A program made the position numbers and the translations under genes. A stretch of 64,000 nucleotides of DNA from Catenovulum sediminis (GTDB lineage: Bacteria > Pseudomonadota > Gammaproteobacteria > Enterobacterales > Alteromonadaceae): assembly GCF_007289895.1 (NCBI RefSeq), contig NZ_CP041660.1, forward strand, positions 2,294,001-2,358,000, in the 5' to 3' direction. The notes beneath the pieces are model-generated. The model had not been told where the DNA came from and searched no databases. It was given only the letters and a program-made list of their open reading frames with translations. Of the stretch, positions 1-9,370 are shown one piece after another. Each line of letters starts with the position of its first letter. Position 1 is the first letter of the stretch.

Positions 1-1350
1 GCAGCCAAAGGCAATAAAATTATTTCTTTAGAGCAAGCGATTTCAATCGCACAAGAAAATGATCCTTGGCTACATGGCAGTCGATTACAACAACAGGCCG
101 TAGAGAATTTAACTGTTGCTTCTGGTGCATTACCTGATCCCAAAATCACCATAGGCATGATGAACTTACCCACGGATTCATGGGATTTTGGTCAGGAAGG
201 CATGACGCAATTTAAAGTGGGTGTCTCGCAAGTGTTTCCTCGGGGAGACAGTTTAGAAATTAAGCAGAGCCAACTAAAACTAGCTTCTACTAAATTTCCT
301 TTGCTTCGAGCAGATCGTCAAGCAAAGTTAAAAAGTAAAGTTTCTGAGCTTTGGTTGGATGCGTATTTGGCGCAAACAACAATAGAGTTGATTGAAAACA
401 ATTGGGCATTGTTTGAACAAATGGCAGAAATGGCAACAGCAAGTTATGCAAATGCGATCGGAAAAACCCGTCAGCAAGATGTTATTCGAGCTCAGTTAGA
501 AATAGTGCAGCTTGAAGACCGACTCTCGGTTGAAAAACAAAAGTTTGACATCGCCATAGCTCGTTTAAATGAATGGCTTCATATTTTTGATGAGCGTGAT
601 TTAAACAGGGGGTTTAACTTTGATTTGCAGCCTCTGGAATTTAAAGTTTCTAAGGCGTTACCAGCACTGCGTATAAAGCATCCGACATTACTCGACGCCT
701 CTCGGTATTCCAGACGCGATTTGGCAAAAGAGTTGGCAAATCATCCAGCACTGCGTGTCATCGACGTAAAGCAAAAAGTCTCAGAAAAAGGCATCGCGCT
801 AGCGAAACAAGAATACAAACCCCAATGGAGTGTAAATGCAAGTTATGGTTACAGAGATAATGTCTCCTCAGCTGGCTCTGGTTTTGCGCAGTCTCGCGCC
901 GATTTGTTTTCTGTTGGTGTCACATTTGATTTGCCGCTGTTTACGGAAAATAGGCAAGATAAACAGCTTGCTGCAGCAGTTGCAGAATCAGAAGCGGTTA
1001 AAACAGAGAAGCTATTGTTGATTAAACAAATGATGAGTGTGGTAGAAAAAGAGTTGCGACAACTTAAACGTCTTACGCAAAGACAATCTATTTATCAACA
1101 GCAGTTACTTAAACAAACCCATGAGCAAGCTGAAGCAGCGTTAACCGCTTATACCAATGATGATGGCGATTTTTCTGAGGTTGTAAGCGCGAGAATTGCT
1201 GAATTAAACACAAGAATCTCGGCATTGCAGATTGATGTAGAGGCTCTTAAAACGGTTGCTCGCATCAACTACTTTTTAATTCAATCAAGTGCTAAGAGAC
1301 ATTCAGGCTCTGACCAAGCAATCAATGCTCGGCCATTAGGAGATAAGTAA
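1..1350 (+). CDS. TolC-family outer membrane efflux protein, CusC-like (5' partial)
   Basis: Outer membrane channel component of a heavy-metal RND efflux system. The frame is open from base 1, so the true start and signal peptide lie outside the window; the first ATG at 157 is internal. The visible 449 codons show the long helical, Gln/Lys/Leu-rich layout of the TolC/OEP family in two halves: an N-terminal part with the LEQAISIAQENDP motif typical of OEP repeats, and a second part starting near the ELANHPALRVID segment, which is the equivalent 'NHP' motif of OEP repeat 2. Its stop TAA overlaps the ATG of the next gene (TAATG), so it is translationally coupled to the CusB-like adaptor and CusA-like pump. 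Substrate copper or silver is inferred from these neighbours, not from this protein. Confidence 0.88.
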   Translation, partial: AAKGNKIISLEQAISIAQENDPWLHGSRLQQQAVENLTVASGALPDPKITIGMMNLPTDSWDFGQEGMTQFKVGVSQVFPRGDSLEIKQSQLKLASTKFPLLRADRQAKLKSKVSELWLDAYLAQTTIELIENNWALFEQMAEMATASYANAIGKTRQQDVIRAQLEIVQLEDRLSVEKQKFDIAIARLNEWLHIFDERDLNRGFNFDLQPLEFKVSKALPALRIKHPTLLDASRYSRRDLAKELANHPALRVIDVKQKVSEKGIALAKQEYKPQWSVNASYGYRDNVSSAGSGFAQSRADLFSVGVTFDLPLFTENRQDKQLAAAVAESEAVKTEKLLLIKQMMSVVEKELRQLKRLTQRQSIYQQQLLKQTHEQAEAALTAYTNDDGDFSEVVSARIAELNTRISALQIDVEALKTVARINYFLIQSSAKRHSGSDQAINARPLGDK

Positions 1351-3107
1351 TGCCATCTAATAAAAAAACATTAACCAAACCATTAGGTGTTGCTGTCGTA
1401 ATTGGAGTGGTAATAGGAGCGGTAATTGGAGCCGGCTTATTGAGTCTTTTTCAAAACGCAGATTTTAATAACAACAAGCAATCGGCAAGCTCGGCTAACA
1501 AACAACCTTTATATTGGGTTGCGCCGATGGATGCTAATTACCGTCGCGACAAACCCGGTAAATCACCTATGGGGATGGATTTAATCCCGGTGTATGAAGA
1601 AGATGCTGCAGCAAATGATTTTGGCCCGGGCACAGTAAAAATAGCACCTCATGTGATTAATAATTTAGGCGTGCGAATAGCACCAGTTGAGCTAACAAGC
1701 ATGCATATTGAAATATCTACCGTTGGGTATGTGCAATATGATGAAGATAAGTTGGTACATATACATCCGCGTGTAGAAGGTTGGATAGAACATTTGTTTG
1801 TGAAGGCTGCGGGCAATCCTGTTGAAAAAGGGCAGCCGCTTTATACACTGTATTCACCGCAACTCGTTAATGCTCAGGAAGAGTTTCTAATTGCGTTAAA
1901 GCGCAATAATCCGTCACTTATCAATGCAGCAAAAGAACGCTTGAAGGCACTCAAGTTATCTGCTGAGTTTATCAGTGAGTTAGCATCAACGCGCCAAGTA
2001 CAGCAAACCATCACATTTTACTCACCGCAATCAGGTGTGGTTGATGGCTTAAAAATACGCGAAGGTTTTTACGTCAAGCCGGGTAATACATTATTCAGTA
2101 TAGGTAAGTTGGATCAGGTTTGGGTTGAAGCCGAAGTATTTGAGCGTGACGCTGCAGTTGTTAGAGAAGACCTGCCCGTATCTATGACACTCGATTATTT
2201 ACCGGGCAAAGAGTGGTTAGGTGTTGTTGATTATGTTTACCCAACATTAAATAGCAAAACAAGAACACTCAGAGTGAGGTTAAAGTTTGATAATCCTGAT
2301 TTTCAATTAAAACCCAATATGTTTGCACAAGTTTCAATTCACGCCAAGCAAGCCGGAAAAGCCATCTTGGTGCCCAAAGAAGCGGTTATTCGAACCGGTA
2401 AACAAGATCGTGTCGTACTTGCTTTGGGAGCAGGACAATTTAAATCGGTTGAAGTCAGCATTGGCCGAGTCGGTATAGATAGCGTCGAAATCCTTGCGGG
2501 GCTGCAGGAACAAGATGTTGTTGTTACATCCGCGCAGTTTTTAATTGACTCTGAATCCAGTAAATCATCTGATTTTAAACGAATGGCGCATGAAGAAGAG
2601 CCGAAAACAGTACAAATTCAAGGCGAAATTAACAGCGTTATGCCAGCTCATCGTGTCGTTAATATCACTCATGCGCCAGTAGAAAAATGGGGTTGGCCGA
2701 CAATGACAATGGATTTTTCTGTGCATGAGCATGTTGATATAGATGCTTTGCAACCCGGCCAAACTTTGCACTTTGAGGTGAGCAAAACTGCGGACGGTGG
2801 TTATCAAATCGTAAGCATACATATAATGACAGAGTCAGAAGTATCGACCGCGACGGTATCAGGCGTCATTAATTTGATTGATCGCCAGAGCCGCATATTT
2901 AACATTAGTCGAGAAGCTATAGATAAGTGGGATAGACCTGCCGCAACGATGGATTTTACCCTAGCTGATAACATACCAATATCGCATTTCACCATCGGAG
3001 ATGAAGTCATGTTTACCTTCGAAGTTAGAGATGATCTCGTCATCACTGAAATATCTCATCACAGTGATAAGCAGCACAAGCGTGTTATTGACCATGCAAA
3101 TCATTAA
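1350..3107 (+). CDS. cusB: CusB-like RND periplasmic adaptor with two C-terminal CusF-like domains
   Basis: Membrane-fusion (adaptor) subunit that links the inner membrane pump to the outer membrane channel and delivers periplasmic Cu(I)/Ag(I). Residues about 12-34 form the N-terminal membrane anchor. Residues about 55-82 form a heavy-metal-binding domain (YWVAPMDANYRRDKPGKSPM, then GMDLIPVYE). The adaptor core with its lipoyl-like halves follows to about residue 400. At 585 residues it is much longer than E. coli CusB (about 400). The extra C-terminus contains two CusF-like OB folds, about 420-490 with KWGWPTMTMDF and about 500-572 with KWDRPAATMDF. Such chaperone domains are a separate protein in E. 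coli. The start overlaps the upstream stop by one base, and cusA follows after 15 bases. Confidence 0.9.
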   Translation: MPSNKKTLTKPLGVAVVIGVVIGAVIGAGLLSLFQNADFNNNKQSASSANKQPLYWVAPMDANYRRDKPGKSPMGMDLIPVYEEDAAANDFGPGTVKIAPHVINNLGVRIAPVELTSMHIEISTVGYVQYDEDKLVHIHPRVEGWIEHLFVKAAGNPVEKGQPLYTLYSPQLVNAQEEFLIALKRNNPSLINAAKERLKALKLSAEFISELASTRQVQQTITFYSPQSGVVDGLKIREGFYVKPGNTLFSIGKLDQVWVEAEVFERDAAVVREDLPVSMTLDYLPGKEWLGVVDYVYPTLNSKTRTLRVRLKFDNPDFQLKPNMFAQVSIHAKQAGKAILVPKEAVIRTGKQDRVVLALGAGQFKSVEVSIGRVGIDSVEILAGLQEQDVVVTSAQFLIDSESSKSSDFKRMAHEEEPKTVQIQGEINSVMPAHRVVNITHAPVEKWGWPTMTMDFSVHEHVDIDALQPGQTLHFEVSKTADGGYQIVSIHIMTESEVSTATVSGVINLIDRQSRIFNISREAIDKWDRPAATMDFTLADNIPISHFTIGDEVMFTFEVRDDLVITEISHHSDKQHKRVIDHANH

Positions 3108-3122
3108 TAAAGGACATTCACT

Positions 3123-6100
3123 ATGATTAAATCAATCATCAGGTGGTCAGTTAGCAATCGTTTGTTAGTGTTGTTAAGCACGCTTTTTATTGTGTTTGCT
3201 GGCATATTTGCGATAAAAAACACCCCAGTTGATGCGCTGCCCGATCTGTCTGATGTACAAGTTATTATCAAAACCAGTTATCCGGGACAAGCACCGCAAG
3301 TTGTGCAAGATCAAGTCACCTTTCCGCTGACTACTGCTATGTTATCTGTGCCGGGGGCACAAACGGTGCGAGGGTATTCATTTTTTGGTGACTCGTATGT
3401 TTACATTATTTTTGATGATGATACCGATTTATATTGGGCGCGAAGCCGCGTTTTAGAGTATTTAAGCCAAGTCACTTCTAGCTTACCTGATTCGGCTAAG
3501 CCGCAGCTTGGCCCCGACGCGACAGGTGTAGGCTGGGTTTATATTTATTCATTAATCGATAAAACTGGCAAACACGATTTAAGCCAATTAAGAAGTATTC
3601 AAGATTGGTTTTTAAAGTATGAATTACAAGCCGTTCCAGGGGTTTCTGAAGTAGCAGCAATTGGCGGTATGGTGAAGCAATATCAGGTGCAGGTCGATCC
3701 AGACAAATTGCGAGCCTACAACGTGCCACTTAGCCATATACAAATGGCGCTTAAAAGAGGAAACCAAGAAACTGGTGCGTCGGTCGTGGAAATGGCTGAA
3801 GCTGAATATATGGTGACAGCGACGGGTTATATTCAATCGGTTAGTGATATCGAGAAAATCCCGCTAGGTATCAATCAGCAAGGCACTCCGCTTAGAATTG
3901 GAGATTTGGCGCATGTGAGTTTAGGCCCTCAAATGCGCCGGGGCGTGGCTGATTTAAATGGTGAAGGCGAGGTTGTTGGTGGAGTGGTTGTGATGCGATT
4001 TGGCGAAAACGCACAGCAAACCATTGTAGGTATAAAAGAAAAACTGGAATCTCTGCAGTCTTCTTTGCCCGAAGGGGTTGAAGTTGTAACCGTTTATGAT
4101 AGATCCAAATTGATAGAAGGTGCAGTCGATAACTTATGGCATAAGTTATTAGAAGAATTGGCCGTGGTTGCTGTAGTCTGTGTCGCTTTTTTGTTTCACC
4201 TACGCTCTTCAATTGTTGCGATTATTACACTTCCTCTGGGAATTTTAGTGTCTTTTATCGTCATGCATGTACAGGGTATTAATGCCAATATTATGTCATT
4301 GGGAGGCATCGCAATTGCCATTGGCGCGATGACCGATGGTGCGATTGTGATGATAGAAAATATGCACAAACATTTGGAAGCCTATAACAGAGACAAGCCT
4401 TTAACAGATGACGTCCGTTGGCAGATTGTAAGCAAAGCGGCAAGCGAAGTAGGGCCTGCACTTTTTTTTAGTTTGTTAATCATAACGGTGTCATTTTTGC
4501 CAGTGTTTATTTTACAAGCGCAAGAAGGCCGTATGTTTTCACCCCTTGCTTATACTAAAACATACGCAATGGCCGCTGCTGCTGGACTGGCAATTACGGT
4601 TATTCCTGTGATGATGGGCTATTTTATTCGAGGTAACGTCATTTCAGAGAAGAAAAACCCTTTGAATCGGTTATTTATCGGGCTCTATGTACCGGTTTTA
4701 AGGCAAGTCATGCGTTTTCCCAAAATCACCATAATCGTCGCTATGATTGTGACTGTTATTGGTTTTTGGCCTGTCGATAAGATTGGCAGCGAATTTATCC
4801 CGCCATTGGATGAAGGTGACTTGATGTACATGCCAACGACTTACCCTGGTATATCAATTGGTAAAGCGCGCGAGCTATTACAGCAAACGAATAAACTGAT
4901 CCGAACGGTGCCAGAGGTTGAAAGTGTATTTGGCAAAGTGGGGCGTGCTGAGACAGCAACTGATCCTGCACCCTTAACCATGATTGAAACCTTTATCCAG
5001 TTAAAACCTAAAGAGCTGTGGCGAGACGGTATGACAACTGAAAGTTTAAAAACCGAACTGGATAAACTTGTGAAGTTTCCGGGTTTAACGAATGCTTGGG
5101 TTATGCCGATAAAAACCAGAATTGATATGCTGGCAACGGGCATTAAAACGCCTGTCGGAATCAAGGTGGCCGGGCCAGATCTGGATAAAATTCAACAGAT
5201 AGGTCAACAGATTGAAAAATTGTTACCTGAAGTCAAGGGCACCGCGTCGGTGTACTCCGAACGTGTCGCGGGAGGGCGTTATATTAAAGTTGATATATCG
5301 CGCGAAAAAGCCAGCCGATTTGGATTGAATATAGCGGATGTTCAACAAGTTGTATCGACAGCTATTGGGGGGATGAATGTCACGTATACCATTGAAGGCC
5401 AAGAGCGTTACCCCGTCAATTTAAGATATCCGCAAGACTATCGAGACTCTCCAGAACAACTTGCTAGGTTACCCGTTGTTACGCCTAATGGTCAGCGTAT
5501 TGCTTTGGGCGATGTTGCAAATATTCAAGTTGAGAATGGCGCACCGGGGATTAAAAGTGAGAATGCGCGTATCAATGGCTGGGTTTTCATTGATATCAAT
5601 GGGGTGGATGTCGGCTCTTATGTGGATAATGCAAAGGCTTATTTAACACAGAATTTGCAGCTACCAACGGGTTATTCAATCAATTGGGCGGGACAATATG
5701 AATACATGGAAAGAGCGAAAGAAAAGCTGACTTATGTACTGCCGTTAACATTAGCCATTATTGTACTCTTACTTTTTTTGAACTTTAGAGCCTTTAGTGA
5801 AGTTGCTATCATTATTACCACTTTGCCTATGGCAATGATTGGTGGTTTGTGGCTACTTTATTTTGAAGGTTTTAATTTTTCGGTTGCTGTCGGGGTTGGT
5901 TTTATTGCTTTGGCGGGAGTTGCCGTTGAAATTGGCGTCATCATGCTGGTTTATCTCAATCAAGCATTAGCTGAGCTTAAAGAAAAAGCATTAGCAAATG
6001 GTACACAGATCTCTGCGGATGATTATCGTGAAGCCTTGCTGCGAGGCGCTGGGTTACGAGTGCGCCCGGTTATGATGACAGTCGCAACCATTATTATCGG

Positions 6101-6278
6101 CTTACTGCCTATATTGTATGGTACAGGAACAGGTTCGGAGGTGATGAGTCGCATCGCTGCGCCTATGGTGGGGGGGATGATAAGTGCTGTGGTTTTAACA
6201 CTTATTGTATTGCCGGCTCTCTACTTAGTGGTGAAGCGTGCAGAAGTTTTAGCTTTCAACAAAAGTTTATCGCAGTAG
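3123..6278 (+). CDS. cusA: CusA/CzcA-family heavy-metal efflux RND pump
   Basis: Inner membrane proton-driven pump of the HME-RND type, 1051 residues, the usual family length. The N-terminal transmembrane helix (about 12-30) is followed by the NTPVDALPDLSDVQV signature of CusA/CzcA. The central membrane domain holds GAMTDGAIVMIENMHKH, with the acidic residue of the proton relay. The periplasmic loop has methionines at the places expected for the CusA copper pathway (APLTMIETFIQLKP; KTRIDMLATGIKTPVG). The C-terminal RVRPVMMTVATIIIGLLPI segment is typical. A methionine-rich pore and the CusF-fused adaptor favour monovalent copper or silver over zinc/cobalt/cadmium, which is an inference. It is the last gene of the operon; a hairpin follows at 6311. 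Confidence 0.93.
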   Translation: MIKSIIRWSVSNRLLVLLSTLFIVFAGIFAIKNTPVDALPDLSDVQVIIKTSYPGQAPQVVQDQVTFPLTTAMLSVPGAQTVRGYSFFGDSYVYIIFDDDTDLYWARSRVLEYLSQVTSSLPDSAKPQLGPDATGVGWVYIYSLIDKTGKHDLSQLRSIQDWFLKYELQAVPGVSEVAAIGGMVKQYQVQVDPDKLRAYNVPLSHIQMALKRGNQETGASVVEMAEAEYMVTATGYIQSVSDIEKIPLGINQQGTPLRIGDLAHVSLGPQMRRGVADLNGEGEVVGGVVVMRFGENAQQTIVGIKEKLESLQSSLPEGVEVVTVYDRSKLIEGAVDNLWHKLLEELAVVAVVCVAFLFHLRSSIVAIITLPLGILVSFIVMHVQGINANIMSLGGIAIAIGAMTDGAIVMIENMHKHLEAYNRDKPLTDDVRWQIVSKAASEVGPALFFSLLIITVSFLPVFILQAQEGRMFSPLAYTKTYAMAAAAGLAITVIPVMMGYFIRGNVISEKKNPLNRLFIGLYVPVLRQVMRFPKITIIVAMIVTVIGFWPVDKIGSEFIPPLDEGDLMYMPTTYPGISIGKARELLQQTNKLIRTVPEVESVFGKVGRAETATDPAPLTMIETFIQLKPKELWRDGMTTESLKTELDKLVKFPGLTNAWVMPIKTRIDMLATGIKTPVGIKVAGPDLDKIQQIGQQIEKLLPEVKGTASVYSERVAGGRYIKVDISREKASRFGLNIADVQQVVSTAIGGMNVTYTIEGQERYPVNLRYPQDYRDSPEQLARLPVVTPNGQRIALGDVANIQVENGAPGIKSENARINGWVFIDINGVDVGSYVDNAKAYLTQNLQLPTGYSINWAGQYEYMERAKEKLTYVLPLTLAIIVLLLFLNFRAFSEVAIIITTLPMAMIGGLWLLYFEGFNFSVAVGVGFIALAGVAVEIGVIMLVYLNQALAELKEKALANGTQISADDYREALLRGAGLRVRPVMMTVATIIIGLLPILYGTGTGSEVMSRIAAPMVGGMISAVVLTLIVLPALYLVVKRAEVLAFNKSLSQ

Positions 6279-6310
6279 TATTAGAGTAATATTAGAGTAG
6301 TATTAGATAA

Positions 6311-6329
6311 GGCACTGCGTAGCAGTGCC
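6311..6329. terminator. Hairpin between convergent cusA and the 6347-7519 gene
   Basis: Perfect 8-bp stem ggcactgc/gcagtgcc with a gta loop, placed between two convergent genes. The flanks are A/T rich but no long T run follows on either side, so efficiency is uncertain. Three near-copies of a tattagagta-like motif lie just before it (6275-6310). Confidence 0.55.
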
Positions 6330-6346
6330 ATATGATTTTGCACAAA

Positions 6347-7519
6347 TTAACCAAATATAGAGCGCATCAAACCTATAACTTCGTCGATGTTTTTACCACC
6401 CATAACTTGAGAAATAATTGCATCTCGGTTATTGCGTATAAATTGTGGTATGTCATCAGCAGCCAGTGCTCTGTCAACCATAATGATAACAGAATCTTTT
6501 GAGCGTTTATTTTTGGGGCCTATACTCGGCGTTTTACTGGTTCTTTTGGGTTTGTCTCTAAGCTTGATGTAATTAGACTTGCTGGCCGATTGCAAATCAG
6601 CATAAAAAAACAGGTCAATTAAAATTGCTCTGTACTGCCATAGAGATTTTTCAAATTCGTCTTCCGGCTCTGCAGCTTTCCACCATGGACAAGTCTGCAA
6701 TGTCATAATTAAATCTTGCCAATAAGCCGAAAAATCTGATTTCTTTACTTTAGCAATGCTTAATCCCTGGCAGATGGCATCGACTTTTTGACTGCTCAAA
6801 GCGACAAAAACATCAGGTCTCTTAAGTGCTAACAAGCGCGTAGCCGGGTACAAAGTAGCCGCAGCTTCACCGTTGGTAATAAAAATCTGCTTGTACTTAT
6901 CGCAAAACGCCTGATATTGCGGATAGGTTACTTCACCTGCAGCTGGAATTTCATTCAGAGCCTCGGCAAATTGTTCAGTTTGCTGCTGCAACAGTTGAAC
7001 AAATAATTTTTGACCTTTACAGCTACCAAACCACTCAACGTCGAAATCGTAAATGCTTGGATCATGTTTAGCTGTGTGTTTACCAGCTAGCACGAGCTTA
7101 TCTTCTTCAATTACACCTGTTTCTATTTGTGTCAGTATGTTCTGGCTATAGGCCAAAAGACGAAGCCTTTCATCCAGTGCAGTTGCTTGAGCATGTTCTT
7201 GACAAAAGCTGGCATAAATTGGCCAAGGCGTAATAAGTAGTAACTTTAACTGGCCGATACTAATCGCACTTTCCAGTATTTCTTGTAATTTTTTGAAAGA
7301 GCTGACTTGAGATTCATCTAACAGATCCTGATTGAGATCTTCTTTACACAATCTATTTAATTCACGACACCAGGATAAAAAATCTTCGGGACGATCTTTT
7401 ACTTTTGTGGCCATTAAGTTCAAACTAATATCAGCAATGTATTTCAAAGCATTTTGATAAATTGTATTTTCGGCGGCAGTTAATGCCATATTGACAGGAG
7501 ACGCTAGTAATTTTCTCAT
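6347..7519 (-). CDS. Conserved-looking hypothetical protein, 390 aa
   Basis: Function not recognised. The protein is soluble, with no signal peptide or membrane segment, mostly helical and rich in Leu, Gln, Lys and Trp/Tyr clusters. A central part (about 200-290) has an RLLALKRPDVFVALSS segment followed by YWQDLIMTLQTCPWW. About residues 310-345 form a lysine/serine-rich linker (KPKRTSKTPSIGPKNKRSKD), and a short helical C-terminal module ends at MRSIFG. Codon use resembles the neighbours and the frame is long and clean, so it is a real gene. It is convergent with cusA and divergent from the Bax-like gene, so probably monocistronic. The first of several possible starts was kept; M11 is an alternative. 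Confidence 0.75.
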   Translation of the reverse strand: MRKLLASPVNMALTAAENTIYQNALKYIADISLNLMATKVKDRPEDFLSWCRELNRLCKEDLNQDLLDESQVSSFKKLQEILESAISIGQLKLLLITPWPIYASFCQEHAQATALDERLRLLAYSQNILTQIETGVIEEDKLVLAGKHTAKHDPSIYDFDVEWFGSCKGQKLFVQLLQQQTEQFAEALNEIPAAGEVTYPQYQAFCDKYKQIFITNGEAAATLYPATRLLALKRPDVFVALSSQKVDAICQGLSIAKVKKSDFSAYWQDLIMTLQTCPWWKAAEPEDEFEKSLWQYRAILIDLFFYADLQSASKSNYIKLRDKPKRTSKTPSIGPKNKRSKDSVIIMVDRALAADDIPQFIRNNRDAIISQVMGGKNIDEVIGLMRSIFG

Positions 7520-7720
7520 GGATAGTATGTGTTCTTCAGCTCAGTTGGAATATGCGAAAAGGGATGTGATCATACGCAGCTTACCATAAGAGGCAAGGGC
7601 TAATTAAACTTTTAGCATATTTATAATTTTTTAAATTGAACGTTTTGTCAGGTTAACTCGTATAAGTAGTATGAAATATAAGCAGTTAATGACATTTTAT
7701 AAAAATAGGAGAAAGTTGTC

Positions 7721-8467
7721 GTGTTGGCAGATAAGCGAGTTCAGATTGTCGTTTCGAGTCTGGTTGTCATTGTAATAGCAGTCGCTGCGTATTTTGTTTT
7801 TCGAGCAGTTGAAGATAAAACACCTCCGGCGCCAGACTTTTCAGCGTATCCGGCTGGTAAAGAACGAAAAACGCAATTTTTTAATTATTTTAGGCCGATA
7901 ATTGCCGAGCGTAATGAAGAGTTGTTGGCTCTGCGTGGCAGGTTAGTTGTATTGCATAAAGAAAAAGATAATTTGTCTTCATCAGACATTGAGTTTATCC
8001 GCGAGACGGCTGAGCACTATGATTTAGACGATTTTGATGTTGCAGACGAGAATGCTTGGCAAACCTTGTTGCGACGGGTTGATATTGTCCCTGAAGCCTT
8101 AGCACTCGCGCAAGCTGCAAATGAAAGTGCATGGGGCACATCCAGATTTGCCAAATTAGGTAATAATTTCTTTGGGCAATGGTGTTACAAAAAAGGCTGT
8201 GGCATTGTGCCAGCGCACCGTGGTAAAGGGCAAAAACATGAAGTAGCCGACTTTGACAACCCTAAAGAATCGGTTTTAAGTTACATTAATAATTTAAACT
8301 ATCACCCTGCTTATTTAGAGCTCAGACGAATACGAGAAACGCTTAGAGAAAATAACAAAGAGATAACCGGCGTTGCGTTAGCGGGTGGATTAGGTCGATA
8401 TTCTGAGCGTGGGCATGAATATATAAAAGAACTCAGATCGATGATCCGTTACAACAAACTTGAATAA
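7721..8467 (+). CDS. Bax-like membrane-anchored glucosaminidase
   Basis: Predicted peptidoglycan N-acetylglucosaminidase of the E. coli Bax / mannosyl-glycoprotein endo-beta-N-acetylglucosaminidase-like family, acting in the periplasm. It starts at GTG with a good AGGAGAAAG ribosome site 7-14 bases upstream. One transmembrane helix lies at about residues 8-28 (IVVSSLVVIVIAVAAYFVF). The catalytic domain covers about 105-245, with the likely catalytic Glu135 in AANESAWGTSRFA, then GNNFFGQWC, the CYKKGCG pair and the LSYINNLNYHPAY segment typical of Bax. Length (248) is close to that of E. coli Bax. It lies next to two further envelope genes on the same strand but is 84 bases from the next one, so co-transcription is possible but not shown. 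Confidence 0.88.
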   Translation: MLADKRVQIVVSSLVVIVIAVAAYFVFRAVEDKTPPAPDFSAYPAGKERKTQFFNYFRPIIAERNEELLALRGRLVVLHKEKDNLSSSDIEFIRETAEHYDLDDFDVADENAWQTLLRRVDIVPEALALAQAANESAWGTSRFAKLGNNFFGQWCYKKGCGIVPAHRGKGQKHEVADFDNPKESVLSYINNLNYHPAYLELRRIRETLRENNKEITGVALAGGLGRYSERGHEYIKELRSMIRYNKLE

Positions 8468-8551
8468 ATCGTCACGAGTAAAAATTGTTAATGTTTTTGG
8501 GCTGAGTAATTTGTTAAACTCAGTCCGAATTTTACTAAACAAATTTAAACC

Positions 8552-9334
8552 GTGAAACGATATATAAAAAAAATAATTAAAACAGCCGTTTACCTAATAA
8601 CTCTAAGTGGTTGCAGTTTTTCTTGGAATGTTTTTGCTGATATCGCCATTATTATTGACGATGTCGGCTATCGTGCGACGGATAAAGCTTTATTGACCCT
8701 GCCACCTGAAATCACGCTTTCTGTGCTTCCGCAAACGCCATATGGTAAAGAGATTGCTCGCTTAGCAAGTGCGCGAGGGCATGAAATTATGCTGCATTTA
8801 CCCATGGAATCTGTTAGCGGAGAAAACTTAGAGCCAGGAACGATTTTGTCTAATATGCAAGCACATACAATCGTTTCAATGTTAAATGAGGCGTTGCAGC
8901 AATTGCCCTATGCTAAAGGTGTGAATAATCATATGGGCAGCAAGTTAACTCAAATGCAGCAGCCGATGCAGATTATTATGCAAACTCTCAAAGAGAAAAA
9001 ATTATTTTTTGTTGATAGTCGCACCAGCAGTCAATCACGCGCATTACAAATAGCACAGCAACTGGGCGTGACGGCGTACAGAAGGCATGTATTTTTAGAC
9101 AATGAAATTGAACAAGACGCGATTAATCGTCAGCTCAATAAAGTTTTAAAAATGGCAATTAAGCGTCATACCGTGATTGCCATTGGCCATCCACATCCAG
9201 AAACCATTGCGGTATTGCAGAAGTTTTTCGCCAGATATCCAGCTAACGCAATAGCACTGCAAAAGGTATCACAACTTAGTCCAGCCAATGTACAAATTGC
9301 TGCGATTCAATCGAACTCTCATTTGGCTGATTAG
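8552..9334 (+). CDS. YibQ-family divergent polysaccharide deacetylase (periplasmic)
   Basis: Member of the divergent polysaccharide deacetylase group (NodB-like fold, DUF610/YibQ), exported to the periplasm. GTG start with a weak ribosome site. The N-terminal hydrophobic signal ends near residue 29 (SWNVFADIA); Cys21 in LSGC could also serve as a lipobox. Family landmarks are IAIIIDDVGY (Asp36-Asp37), ISLSVLPQ-like TLSVLPQTPYGKEIA, HEIMLHLPMES and the GVNNHMGSKLT motif, followed by FFVDSRTS. In enterobacteria yibQ sits beside envC, a murein hydrolase activator; here it sits beside a Bax-like murein hydrolase and an M16 protease, a similar envelope setting. The substrate is unknown even in model species. 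Confidence 0.88.
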   Translation: MKRYIKKIIKTAVYLITLSGCSFSWNVFADIAIIIDDVGYRATDKALLTLPPEITLSVLPQTPYGKEIARLASARGHEIMLHLPMESVSGENLEPGTILSNMQAHTIVSMLNEALQQLPYAKGVNNHMGSKLTQMQQPMQIIMQTLKEKKLFFVDSRTSSQSRALQIAQQLGVTAYRRHVFLDNEIEQDAINRQLNKVLKMAIKRHTVIAIGHPHPETIAVLQKFFARYPANAIALQKVSQLSPANVQIAAIQSNSHLAD

Positions 9335-9370
9335 TCGAATAACAATTATAAAAATTCAAAGGAGTTTTCT

